From Ruminococcaceae bacterium UBA7212 (GTDB taxonomy: Bacteria; Bacillota; Clostridia; Oscillospirales; Acutalibacteraceae), in contig DKUE01000010.1 of the NCBI GenBank assembly GCA_002490525.1, positions 1-15,150 on the forward strand: DNA of 15,150 nucleotides, given 5' to 3'. Position 1 is the stretch's first letter, and the number at the start of each line of letters is the position of its first letter. This document shows, piece after piece, positions 6,592 to 13,515 of the stretch. Below the pieces are notes generated by a model. That model searched no databases. It was given only the letters and a program-made list of their open reading frames with translations, and was not told the DNA's origin. Made by a program: the position numbers and the translations under genes.

Positions 6592-8105
6592 CAGTGTTCA
6601 ATCCAACCTCTTGAGCAGTCCACCGCGCGCAGCCAGCCTTTATACAGGCGGTCACGCTCTTCAAGCACCATTTTCGGTTCAAATACCTTGTCAACCTTGC
6701 GGATGTTTTCCAATTCTTTTAAATCTGTCCAGAATCCGACGGCGAGACCTGCCAAAAATGCCGCACCCAGTGCCGTGGTTTCTACCATTTTCGGGCGGTT
6801 GACCTTGGTGCGGATGAGATTTGCCTGAATCTGCATCATTACATCGCTGACGGATGCACCGCCGTCCACACGCAGTTCCGAAAGGGCTATACCTGAATCG
6901 GCACGCATAGCTTCCAAGAGGTCGGTCATCTGGAAAGCAATCGCCTCTAAAACCGCACGTGCCACATGCTCGCGCTTTACGCCGCGGGTTAAGCCCACAA
7001 TTGTCCCGCGCGCATACATATCCCAATACGGTGCGCCGAGCCCCGTAAAGGCGGGCACAAAATAGATGCCGTTTGCATTGTCTACGCTTTCGGCCAGCTC
7101 ATCACAGCGGCGTGCAGAGTCAATCAGCCGCAAATCGTCACGCAGCCATTTAATGACCGACCCGGCGTTAAATGCGGAGCCTTCAATGGCATATTCGACT
7201 TTGCCGCCCAAGCCCCATGCAACACCTGTGACCAGATTGTTTTTGGACTGCACACGTGTTTCACCTGTATTCATGAGCAAAAAACAGCCTGTGCCGTAGG
7301 TGTTTTTTGCTTGACCTGCGGAAAAACAGCCCTGCCCGAACAGTGCTGCGGGCTGGTCGCCGATGGCACCTGCAATCGGCACGCCGACAATATCCTCAAA
7401 GCCCAAAAGCCCGGGTGCCACCTCGCCGTACACCTCGCTTGAGGGCACGGGCTTCGGCAGAATGTTCATCGGAATATTTAATTTCTCGCAGATGTGTGTA
7501 TCCCAGCACAGCTTATCCACGTCAAACAGCATGGTGCGCGAGGCGTTGGAATAATCGGTGATATGGACCTTACCGCCCGTAAGATTCCAAATCAGCCAGG
7601 TTTCCACTGTACCGAACAGCAACTGTCCTGCATCGGCGAGGATGCGCGCGCCCGGCACGTGGTCGAGAATCCACTTGATTTTTGTGGCGGAGAAATATGC
7701 ATCCACCACAAGTCCCGTATGTTCTTTGATGTATGCGGTCAGTTCTTCGTCTTTTTTGATTTCCTCGCACATATCAGCTGTACGGCGGCACTGCCAGACA
7801 ATCGCGTTGTAAATCGGCTTGCCTGTGCCTTTGTCCCACAGAATGGTAGTTTCCCGCTGATTGGTAATGCCGATAGACGCAATATCCGAGGTGAAAATGC
7901 GGTTGGCATTGATAACCTCAGTCACCGCCTGGAACTGTGAGTAGAGAATTTCCATTGCGTTATGCTCCACCCAGCCCGGCTGCGGGTAAATCTGATTGAA
8001 TTCATGCTGGGATTTGGCAACGATATTGCCCCGCTTGTCAAAAAGAATTGCTCTGGAACTGGTGGTGCCCTGGTCGAGGGCGAGAACATATTTTGCTTTT
8101 GCCAA
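6591..8105 (-). CDS. glpK: Glycerol kinase
   Basis: This 504-residue FGGY-family kinase phosphorylates glycerol to glycerol 3-phosphate with ATP in the cytoplasm. Seen are the N-terminal phosphate motif LALDQGTTSSRA (8-19, D11), TNQRETT with R84/E85 and DAYFSATK with Y137 for glycerol binding, the catalytic region IAGAIGDQPAALFGQ (D250), NTYGTGCFLLMNTG, and the ATPase motif GGASVSDVMMQIQANL. I prefer the TTG at 8105, giving MAKAKYVLALDQG as in the family, because AGGGGTG sits 5 bases upstream; an in-frame GTG at 8114 lies inside that site. The loop before IPIAG lacks the HFYG-type histidine that many Firmicute GlpK proteins use for HPr phosphorylation. It starts 26 bases after the GH20 stop. 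No glpF or glpD is in the window. Confidence 0.96.
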   Translation of the reverse strand: MAKAKYVLALDQGTTSSRAILFDKRGNIVAKSQHEFNQIYPQPGWVEHNAMEILYSQFQAVTEVINANRIFTSDIASIGITNQRETTILWDKGTGKPIYNAIVWQCRRTADMCEEIKKDEELTAYIKEHTGLVVDAYFSATKIKWILDHVPGARILADAGQLLFGTVETWLIWNLTGGKVHITDYSNASRTMLFDVDKLCWDTHICEKLNIPMNILPKPVPSSEVYGEVAPGLLGFEDIVGVPIAGAIGDQPAALFGQGCFSAGQAKNTYGTGCFLLMNTGETRVQSKNNLVTGVAWGLGGKVEYAIEGSAFNAGSVIKWLRDDLRLIDSARRCDELAESVDNANGIYFVPAFTGLGAPYWDMYARGTIVGLTRGVKREHVARAVLEAIAFQMTDLLEAMRADSGIALSELRVDGGASVSDVMMQIQANLIRTKVNRPKMVETTALGAAFLAGLAVGFWTDLKELENIRKVDKVFEPKMVLEERDRLYKGWLRAVDCSRGWIEH

Positions 8106-8131
8106 AACGAACACCCCTATATAGAATAATT

Positions 8132-9697
8132 TTATTTTTTGATTTTTTTAGCTTTGGCGTCCACCCGCGCATCGTCTATCAGGTTATGCAGACCCTGCCA
8201 GTGCAGTACGCGACGGTTGAACCAAAGGGACTGCGCTTTGCCGCGAAGCCAAGAGGGCATTGCCTGTTTCATGGTGGCGTAGCGCACATCATAGGCGTTT
8301 AATAAATCAAAATATTCGGGAAGACCTTCCTCAAATCGGGCGTAGCTTTTGTCCTCGGGCGCAGACCATGCGGTTTCTGCTATGGCTCCGAGGCGCGGGA
8401 AGGTGCAGTAATCTGCCTTGTTTTGCGTCGGTACATATTCCGTCCACAAGGGCGCTTCCACACCGAACATGTTTTCCCCCATGTCCGGTTCAAACTCGTA
8501 AGCGAATTTGAGATTTGCCCATGCATAGGGGAAATCCAAATAATACGGATACGAAGAAGAATTAAACATTTTCCTGCCATTTTGCAGTTCTTTTTTGACA
8601 ATACCGTTTTCCGCATTCGCACCGCACATCTGCCAAACAATATCGCGGTCAAGCAGTGATGTGCTTTCCACGCCGTCATAATTCCACATCATCGGTATTT
8701 TGCCTTTTTCTTTTATATATGCGGCAATGCGGCTCATAAACCAGTGCTGTAACTGTTCTTCGTTCGGAATATTTTCCGTCCGCATTTTCTCTTGGCAGTG
8801 CGGGCAGATTTTCCAACGCATTTTAACCGCTTCATCGCCGCCGAGGTGGAAATACTCATCGGGGAACAGCTCGCACAGTTCATCAATAATATCAAAAACA
8901 AATTTATATGTCCCGTCTTTTCCGGCGCAAAGAATCTCGTGCTTTACACCCCAGTGTGTGGCGACGTCCAATTTTCGCGGGAAACAGGCAAGTTCGGGGT
9001 AACAGGCGATTGCCGCGACCGAATGCCCCGGAATGTCAAATTCCGGTACGACCTTTATAAAACGGCGGTGGCAATAATCCACAATCTCGCGGATTTCCTC
9101 CTGTGTATAAAAACCGCTTTCGGGTTTCACACCGAAATTGGTATGACTGCGTTTCGAACCTTTCTCGGTGAGCAGCGGATATTTTTTGATTTCTACGCGC
9201 CATCCTTGGTCTTCGGTCAAGTGCCAGTGAAAAACATTTATTTTATGAAGCGCCAGCAAGTCAATGTAACGCTTAATCTCTTTTACAGACTGAAAATACC
9301 GTCCGGAATCCAGCATAAAACCGCGGTATTTGTAACGCGGTTTGTCCTCAATAAACATGTCGGGTATTTTGCCGTTGCCCTGAAGCAACAGCTGTTTTAA
9401 GGTTTGCAGACCGTAAAAAATCCCGTTATTCGCTCTGCCGTAAATATAAATACAGCCGTCGCGGGAGACCAAACGGTAGGCTTCTTCATCGGATATTTCC
9501 TGTGTATGTATTAAAATCACGGAATTTTCGGTTGCTTCGGAATCGCGATGCATCCGAATGTCGAATTGTTTTTTGACAAAATCCCGAAATTCATCGATAT
9601 ATGGCGCTTTGGTAATGGTTGTATCTTCATTCAATTCGAAATGCGTTTTGCCGCCCGTGATGATGATTTCGTTTGGCTGCGGAAGAATGTTGAACAT
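8132..9697 (-). CDS. GH20 beta-N-acetylhexosaminidase
   Basis: This 521-residue enzyme releases terminal beta-linked GlcNAc or GalNAc by substrate-assisted retaining catalysis. Residues 1-120 are the GH20b-type alpha/beta domain (LPQPNEI at 5-11, IYGRANNGIFYGLQTLKQLL at 85-104). The TIM barrel follows: YRGFMLDSGRYF (124-135), VFHWHLTEDQGWRVEIK (155-171), FIKVVPEFDIPGH (213-225), CAGKDGTYKF (257-266), and the catalytic pair D288-E289 in FHLGGDEAVKMRW. W248/G250 in THWGV fit the family. No signal peptide or anchor is visible, so it is probably cytoplasmic and acts on imported chito- or mucin-derived oligosaccharides. CGGAGGA precedes the ATG with 7-base spacing. It leads the operon with glpK and has a structured leader of about 195 nt. 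Confidence 0.95.
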   Translation of the reverse strand: MFNILPQPNEIIITGGKTHFELNEDTTITKAPYIDEFRDFVKKQFDIRMHRDSEATENSVILIHTQEISDEEAYRLVSRDGCIYIYGRANNGIFYGLQTLKQLLLQGNGKIPDMFIEDKPRYKYRGFMLDSGRYFQSVKEIKRYIDLLALHKINVFHWHLTEDQGWRVEIKKYPLLTEKGSKRSHTNFGVKPESGFYTQEEIREIVDYCHRRFIKVVPEFDIPGHSVAAIACYPELACFPRKLDVATHWGVKHEILCAGKDGTYKFVFDIIDELCELFPDEYFHLGGDEAVKMRWKICPHCQEKMRTENIPNEEQLQHWFMSRIAAYIKEKGKIPMMWNYDGVESTSLLDRDIVWQMCGANAENGIVKKELQNGRKMFNSSSYPYYLDFPYAWANLKFAYEFEPDMGENMFGVEAPLWTEYVPTQNKADYCTFPRLGAIAETAWSAPEDKSYARFEEGLPEYFDLLNAYDVRYATMKQAMPSWLRGKAQSLWFNRRVLHWQGLHNLIDDARVDAKAKKIKK

Positions 9698-9893
9698 AAA
9701 AAGTCCTCCGATATAAGGGGGGATGTATAGCCGTCCGGCTTAAAACGCCCTATTTCCGCGGAGACGGCATTAAAAATCTCGGCATACGGCAGTATGCCGT
9801 CGATTTTATACTTTGAAGGCAAAAATACATGCGTTTTAAACTGCTGTGCACCGAAACCGCAGGGGAATTTTGTGCGGTTGTGCAATATAAACG
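9698..9893 (-). promoter_or_regulatory. Structured leader of the GH20 operon (candidate regulatory RNA)
   Basis: The roughly 195-nt region between the predicted start of transcription and the GH20 ATG contains no gene but several inverted repeats. Hairpin 1 pairs 9847-9851 with 9880-9884 and 9855-9861 with 9873-9879. A perfect 9-bp long-range helix pairs 9831-9839 with 9740-9748. Inside it is a terminator-like hairpin (9780-9799). A second, exclusive pairing joins 9794-9801 with 9763-9770 (ATGCCGTC / GACGGCAT). A short inverted repeat, TAGCCGTCCGGCT, lies at 9728-9740, just before the ribosome binding site. I do not recognise a known riboswitch class. Confidence 0.5.
9772..9799 (-). terminator. 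Terminator-like hairpin inside the GH20 leader
   Basis: On the minus strand CGGCATAC (9799-9792), loop TGCC and GTATGCCG (9787-9780) form a perfect 8-bp stem, followed by AGA and TTTTT (9776-9772). It lies about 95-120 nt into the predicted leader, where an attenuator would be. The plus side also reads TCGATTTTAT, so it could in principle work in both directions. Confidence 0.55.
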
Positions 9894-9898
9894 TATAT

Positions 9899-9927
9899 AT
9901 TATAGCAAATTCTGCACAAAATAACAA
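9899..9927 (-). promoter_or_regulatory. Sigma-A type promoter for the GH20 operon
   Basis: On the minus strand TTGTTA (9927-9922) and TATAAT (9904-9899) are separated by exactly 17 bases, in an AT-rich stretch. Transcription would start near 9893. It stands back to back with the SRP RNA promoter, with 22 bases between the two -35 boxes. Confidence 0.7.
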
Positions 9928-9949
9928 CAAAAAATAAACGATTTTTCTC

Positions 9950-9978
9950 TTGCAATCAGAGATTTTTCATAGTATAAT
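9950..9978 (+). promoter_or_regulatory. Sigma-A type promoter for SRP RNA (and possibly dnaX)
   Basis: TTGCAA (9950-9955) and a perfect TATAAT (9973-9978) are separated by 17 bases, giving a start near 9986. The same hexamers and spacing occur in the Nudix promoter. It directly precedes the SRP RNA, which needs strong expression. Confidence 0.85.
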
Positions 9979-9989
9979 AATTCTACCTT

Positions 9990-10113
9990 AATTGGGTCGT
10001 GTGCCGTGTGGGTCCTGTGCGACAGCGCTCCGTGAACCATGTCAGGCGGGGAACCGAGCAGCATTAAGCGGTCAGCCTGTGCGCCGCAGCTCACCTGCAC
10101 GGTGCATGACCGA
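9990..10113 (+). ncRNA. ffs: Signal recognition particle RNA, small bacterial type (4.5S)
   Basis: This RNA binds the Ffh M domain and targets nascent membrane proteins to the translocon. The conserved apical part is clear: TGTCAGGCGGGGAACCGAGC then AGC (about 10040-10062), forming CGG-GGAA-CCG with a GGAA tetraloop and the asymmetric AGCAGC internal loop. The ends close the helix: 9995-10008 (GGTCGTGTGCCGTG) pairs along its whole length with 10098-10111 (CACGGTGCATGACC), allowing G-U pairs. A strong promoter precedes it, and a T6 run (10123-10128) follows. Its position just upstream of dnaX is the same as in Bacillus subtilis. It lacks room for an Alu domain, so it is the short form. Ends are approximate. 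Confidence 0.93.
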
Positions 10114-10171
10114 GTTAAGGTATTTTTTGTATACAGATATTTTTGTAACTTTTGAACAAGGAGGCTGTCCG

Positions 10172-11857
10172 ATGTATCAAGTGCTTTACCGTAAATGGCG
10201 TCCGCAGACCTTTGCGGATGTTGTGGGGCAGCCGCATGTCACCGCGTCGCTGACGGGTGCGGTTCAGAGCGGGCGGCTTTCGCATGCCTACCTGTTTACG
10301 GGTTCTCGCGGTACGGGCAAAACCTCCTGTGCGAAAATTCTTGCAAAGGCGGTTAACTGCGAACGTCCTGTAGACGGCAATCCCTGCAATACCTGCGATA
10401 CCTGCCGCGGAATTGACAACGGTTCGATTTTAGATGTGATTGAAATCGATGCCGCGTCCAATAACGGTGTCGATAATATCCGCGATTTGCGCGAAGAGGC
10501 GAATTACACGCCTACGCATGCGAAATACCGCGTGTATATCATTGATGAGGTGCACATGCTTTCTACGGGTGCGTTCAATGCGCTTTTGAAAACCTTGGAA
10601 GAGCCGCCCGAGCATGTCAAATTTATTTTGGCGACAACCGAAGTGCACAAGCTGCCCTCGACCATTCTTTCACGCTGTCAGCGTTTTGATTTTAAACGCA
10701 TTGAACCGCAGGATATTGCCGCCAGACTGCAATATGTTGCATCGCAGGAGAATATTTCCCTGACGGATGACGGGGCCATGCTGATTGCACGTGTTTCGGA
10801 CGGTGCCATGCGTGATGCGCTGTCGCTTTTAGACCGCTGTGCGGCGTACGGCGAGACAATTACCGAAGCGGTGGTCAGCGACGCGGCAGGGCTTGCGGGG
10901 CGCGAGCATTTGTTTGCGCTGACGGAATCGGTCGCCGCACGGGACAGTGAAAAAACGCTGACCGTTTTAAATGACCTATATAACAATGCCTGCAATATGG
11001 AACGTTTGGTTGCGGACCTGATTGCGCACTTCCGTGCGATGATGATAGCGCGCAGTGTGTCAAATTATAAGGATTTGATTGTTTGTCCGCAGGCGGAGCT
11101 TGAAAAAATATATGTACAGTCTAAAAGCTTTACACTTGCACGTATTCTTTCCGACATAGATATTTTGAATGACACCGCCGTGCGGTTGAAGAACGGCGCA
11201 CACCGCAGAACCGCAGTGGAGATGGCTTTATTGCGTATGGCAGACGAGCGTTTGGATACGGATACTAATGCACTGCTTGCCCGCATTGCGGAGCTGGAGC
11301 GTCGTTTGGAAACAGGCGCATTTCAAATGCCGAAAGCGTCTGTAAAGCCAAATGACATTACAGAAAATACACTGCCAATAGTGGAAAATCCGGAGAAAAT
11401 CCTTTTCGAAGAACCGAAAAAAGCAGAAGCACCTGCACAGCCTAAGGTGTTGCCAGCAGAAAATTCGGCGGAAAAACCGAAAACCCCTGCGGAATCACAG
11501 ACACAGCCTGCCGCACCGCCGACCGATACCGAATTTACAAAGTGGAGCGAGGCACTCGAACGCTTGGCGGCGATTGACCGTCCTCTGGTGCCGCATATGG
11601 CAAATTCTACGGCAATTATTCGCGGTGACTTTCTGCTGATTAAGACAGAAAATCCGTTGCTGGGGCAGTTTTTGCAGACAGGGTCACACGCCAACTGCAT
11701 TGCACGTGCGGTCTATGATGTTACGGGTGTGAAGTATAAGCTCGGTATTTTCAATACCGCTTCCGCCGCTCCGCAAAAAGCATCTGAAAAGAAAGACCCC
11801 CTTGCCGATTTACTGAATCGTGCACGCACGCTCGGTGTGCATGTGATTGACCAGTAA
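10172..11857 (+). CDS. dnaX: DNA polymerase III subunits gamma and tau
   Basis: This 561-residue protein is the clamp-loader ATPase that loads the beta clamp and ties polymerase to the replisome. Seen are Walker A GSRGTGKT (44-51), the zinc module C63, C72, C75, C78, Walker B YIIDEVH (122-128), and the sensor 1/arginine-finger region ATTEVHKLPSTILSRCQRF with SRC at 167-169. After about residue 395 comes a Pro/Glu/Ala/Lys-rich linker (ENPEKILFEEPKKAEAPAQ), then a C-terminal tau-like domain. I chose the ATG at 10172 because AAGGAGG lies 7 bases upstream and MYQVLYRKWRPQTF is the family start; the frame stays open upstream through the SRP RNA but that part is not coding. It heads dnaX-ebfC-recR. 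An A6 run at 11417-11422 is discussed in findings. Confidence 0.97.
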   Translation: MYQVLYRKWRPQTFADVVGQPHVTASLTGAVQSGRLSHAYLFTGSRGTGKTSCAKILAKAVNCERPVDGNPCNTCDTCRGIDNGSILDVIEIDAASNNGVDNIRDLREEANYTPTHAKYRVYIIDEVHMLSTGAFNALLKTLEEPPEHVKFILATTEVHKLPSTILSRCQRFDFKRIEPQDIAARLQYVASQENISLTDDGAMLIARVSDGAMRDALSLLDRCAAYGETITEAVVSDAAGLAGREHLFALTESVAARDSEKTLTVLNDLYNNACNMERLVADLIAHFRAMMIARSVSNYKDLIVCPQAELEKIYVQSKSFTLARILSDIDILNDTAVRLKNGAHRRTAVEMALLRMADERLDTDTNALLARIAELERRLETGAFQMPKASVKPNDITENTLPIVENPEKILFEEPKKAEAPAQPKVLPAENSAEKPKTPAESQTQPAAPPTDTEFTKWSEALERLAAIDRPLVPHMANSTAIIRGDFLLIKTENPLLGQFLQTGSHANCIARAVYDVTGVKYKLGIFNTASAAPQKASEKKDPLADLLNRARTLGVHVIDQ

Positions 11858-11894
11858 AAAATCAACCTATATTATATATAAGAGGAGAACAGAT

Positions 11895-12242
11895 ATGAAA
11901 GCAAGAATCCCGAATCAAGGCCCGACGGGCGGCAATATGATGAAAAAATTGCAGGAAATGCAGGCGAATATGGAAGCTGTTCAGGCAGAGCTCGCTGTGG
12001 CGGAATACTCCGCAACTGCGGGCGGCGGCGCGGTGGATGTGACCGTGAACGGATCGCACGAAATCAAAGCGATTCATATTAAACCCGAGGTGATGGACCC
12101 CGAAGAGCCTGATATGCTGGAGGATTTGCTTTTGGCGGCACTCAATGAAGCCATGCGCAAGGCAGATGAAACCGCAGAACGCGAAATGGGTAAAATTACG
12201 GGCGGACTTCAGGGAATGCCCGGCATGGGCGGGTTGTTTTAA
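11895..12242 (+). CDS. ebfC: YbaB/EbfC nucleoid-associated protein
   Basis: This 115-residue protein belongs to the YbaB/EbfC family, small dimeric DNA-binding proteins that associate with the nucleoid. The signature order is present: MMKKLQEMQANMEAVQAELA (helix), the sheet part SATAGGGAVDVTVNGSHEIKAIHI, then DPEEPDMLEDLLLAALNEAMRKADE, and a Gly/Met-rich tail GGLQGMPGMGGLF. The ATG at 11895 has AGAGGAG 7 bases upstream; an open extension to 11847 overlaps dnaX and is unlikely. It sits 37 bases after dnaX, and its TAA overlaps the recR start (TAATG), the usual dnaX-ebfC-recR arrangement. Confidence 0.95.
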   Translation: MKARIPNQGPTGGNMMKKLQEMQANMEAVQAELAVAEYSATAGGGAVDVTVNGSHEIKAIHIKPEVMDPEEPDMLEDLLLAALNEAMRKADETAEREMGKITGGLQGMPGMGGLF

Positions 12243-12841
12243 TGGCATATACCATCCCGATTTTAGAAACGCTGATTGACGAATTCCGAAAAATGCCCTC
12301 TGTGGGCACAAAGTCGGCGGAGCGTATGGCATTTTATGTTTTGGGTCTTACCGACGAGGAAACACACAGATTTGCAAATGCCATTGTCGGTGCGCATGAG
12401 AAAATCCACCAGTGCGCCGTGTGCCGCAACCTAACAGAAGATGAGATTTGCCCGATTTGCCAAAGCCCCACGCGCGACAAAAGCACAATTTGCGTGGTGG
12501 AAAATCCGAGGGACGTTATCGCGTTTGAGCGTACACACGAATACAAAGGCATGTACCATGTTCTGCACGGTGCAATTTCCCCGATGAATTCCGTCGGTCC
12601 CGACGATTTGACCATCAAGGAATTGCTTGTGCGTTTAAATGACGATACCGTAAACGAGGTCATTATGGCGACGAATCCGACCGTCGAGGGCGAAGCAACC
12701 GCCATGTACATCGGCAGGCTGTTAAAGCCGTTGGGGCTTAAGGTTACGCGCCTCGCGTACGGTGTTCCCGTCGGCGCAGATTTGGAATACGCTGATGAAG
12801 TCACCCTGACACGTGCGTTAGCTGGAAGAAGCTTATTATAA
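12242..12841 (+). CDS. recR: Recombination mediator protein RecR
   Basis: This 199-residue protein works with RecF/RecO to load RecA on gapped DNA. The order of parts is typical: a helix-hairpin-helix region (IPILETLIDEFRKMPSVGTKSAERMA, about 5-30), the C4 zinc finger C58-x2-C61 and C70-x2-C73, then a Toprim domain beginning ICVVENPRDVIAFE (83-96), and a C-terminal Walker B-like part around GRLLKPLGLKVTRLAYGVPVGADLEYADE. Length equals the family norm. The start overlaps the ebfC stop by one base, so translation is coupled. A 110-base spacer with repeat-like hairpins separates it from smpB. Confidence 0.97.
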   Translation: MAYTIPILETLIDEFRKMPSVGTKSAERMAFYVLGLTDEETHRFANAIVGAHEKIHQCAVCRNLTEDEICPICQSPTRDKSTICVVENPRDVIAFERTHEYKGMYHVLHGAISPMNSVGPDDLTIKELLVRLNDDTVNEVIMATNPTVEGEATAMYIGRLLKPLGLKVTRLAYGVPVGADLEYADEVTLTRALAGRSLL

Positions 12842-12843
12842 TA

Positions 12844-12930
12844 TTGTTATTCTGAGCGACAGTGAAGCTTCTCAAACAGAACAAAGTAATTTTGATTTAC
12901 TTATTTGTAGGGCGGGGCTTGCTCTCGCCG
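12844..12930 (+). repeat. Degenerate intergenic repeats between recR and smpB
   Basis: Two motifs of widespread intergenic repeat types are seen. At 12844-12873 is a TTATTCTGAGCGACAGTGAA-type element followed by GCTTCTC, like the common TTCTGAGCGAAGCGAAGAAT-type repeat. At 12905-12930 TTGTAGGGCGGGGCTTGCTC is followed by TCGCC; 12911-12917 pairs with 12923-12929 in a 7-bp hairpin with one or two G-T pairs. No T tract follows, so it is not a clear terminator. The repeat-family link is from general knowledge, not a search. Confidence 0.55.
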
Positions 12931-12951
12931 GAAAACACACGGAGAAAAACG

Positions 12952-13419
12952 ATGGCAGAGAAATCACAAAACACAACAATTGCACAAAACAAAAAAGCTC
13001 TGCACGACTACTTCGTGCTGGAGTCTTACGAGGCGGGCATTGAACTGCACGGGACAGAGGTAAAATCCTTGCGGCAGGGCAAATGCAATCTGAAAGACGC
13101 GTGGTGCAGTATTGTGGACGGCGAAATGTTAGTCAACGGCATGCATATCAGCCCCTACGACCACGGCAATATTTTTAACCGCGATCCGTTGCGCGTGCGC
13201 AAGCTTTTAATGCATAAAAAAGAGATTATGCGCCTTTTGGGCACAACCAAACAGCAGGGGCTGACGCTTATACCGCTGTCCGTCTATTTTAAAAAGGGCA
13301 GAGCAAAGGTGCAGGTCGGACTTTGCAAAGGCAAAAAGCTCTATGATAAACGCGATGTTGCCGCCAAAAAAGAAGCCGCCCGCCACATCGAACGCGAAAT
13401 GAAAGAACGGATGCGGTAG
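12952..13419 (+). CDS. smpB: SsrA-binding protein SmpB
   Basis: This 155-residue protein binds the tRNA-like part of tmRNA and brings it to stalled ribosomes for trans-translation. The family core is intact: ALHDYFVLESYEAGIELHGTEVKSLRQGKCNLKDAW (about 16-51), NGMHISPYDHGNIFN, RKLLMHKKEI, GLTLIPLSVYFKKGRAKVQVGLCKGKKLYDKR, and the basic tail KKEAARHIEREMKERMR that enters the mRNA channel. I chose the ATG at 12952 because GGAG lies 7 bases upstream and MAEKSQNT fits the family; the upstream extension covers repeat sequence. Its RNA partner ssrA lies about 1.4 kb downstream. Confidence 0.97.
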   Translation: MAEKSQNTTIAQNKKALHDYFVLESYEAGIELHGTEVKSLRQGKCNLKDAWCSIVDGEMLVNGMHISPYDHGNIFNRDPLRVRKLLMHKKEIMRLLGTTKQQGLTLIPLSVYFKKGRAKVQVGLCKGKKLYDKRDVAAKKEAARHIEREMKERMR

Positions 13420-13474
13420 TAGGGGGCGGCGAAGATTTTCCATTTTAGGTATAATGTCTGCGAAGCAGGAAAAA

Positions 13475-13505
13475 GGGTAATGGCGAAGTCGTAACTTCGA
13501 TACCC
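13475..13505. other. Two-part hairpin in the smpB downstream spacer
   Basis: The spacer 13420-13664 (245 bases) holds no gene. Within it GGGTA (13475-13479) pairs with TACCC (13501-13505), and inside this CGAAGT (13484-13489) pairs with ACTTCG (13494-13499) around CGTA. On the minus strand it is followed by TTTTT (13474-13470), giving a terminator shape, but no minus-strand gene is nearby. An isolated TATAAT is at 13450-13455, without a matching -35. Confidence 0.45.
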
Positions 13506-13515
13506 GTGAAAATTA

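Noticed and set aside
9992..10171. Upstream extension of the dnaX reading frame
   Set aside because: This stretch is the SRP RNA and its spacer. The dnaX family start MYQVLYRKWRP with an AAGGAGG site is at 10172.
13450..13455. TATAAT as a promoter for the membrane protein gene
   Set aside because: No -35-like sequence at 16-18 bases upstream (the bases there are CGGCGA), and the site lies in repeat-like sequence.
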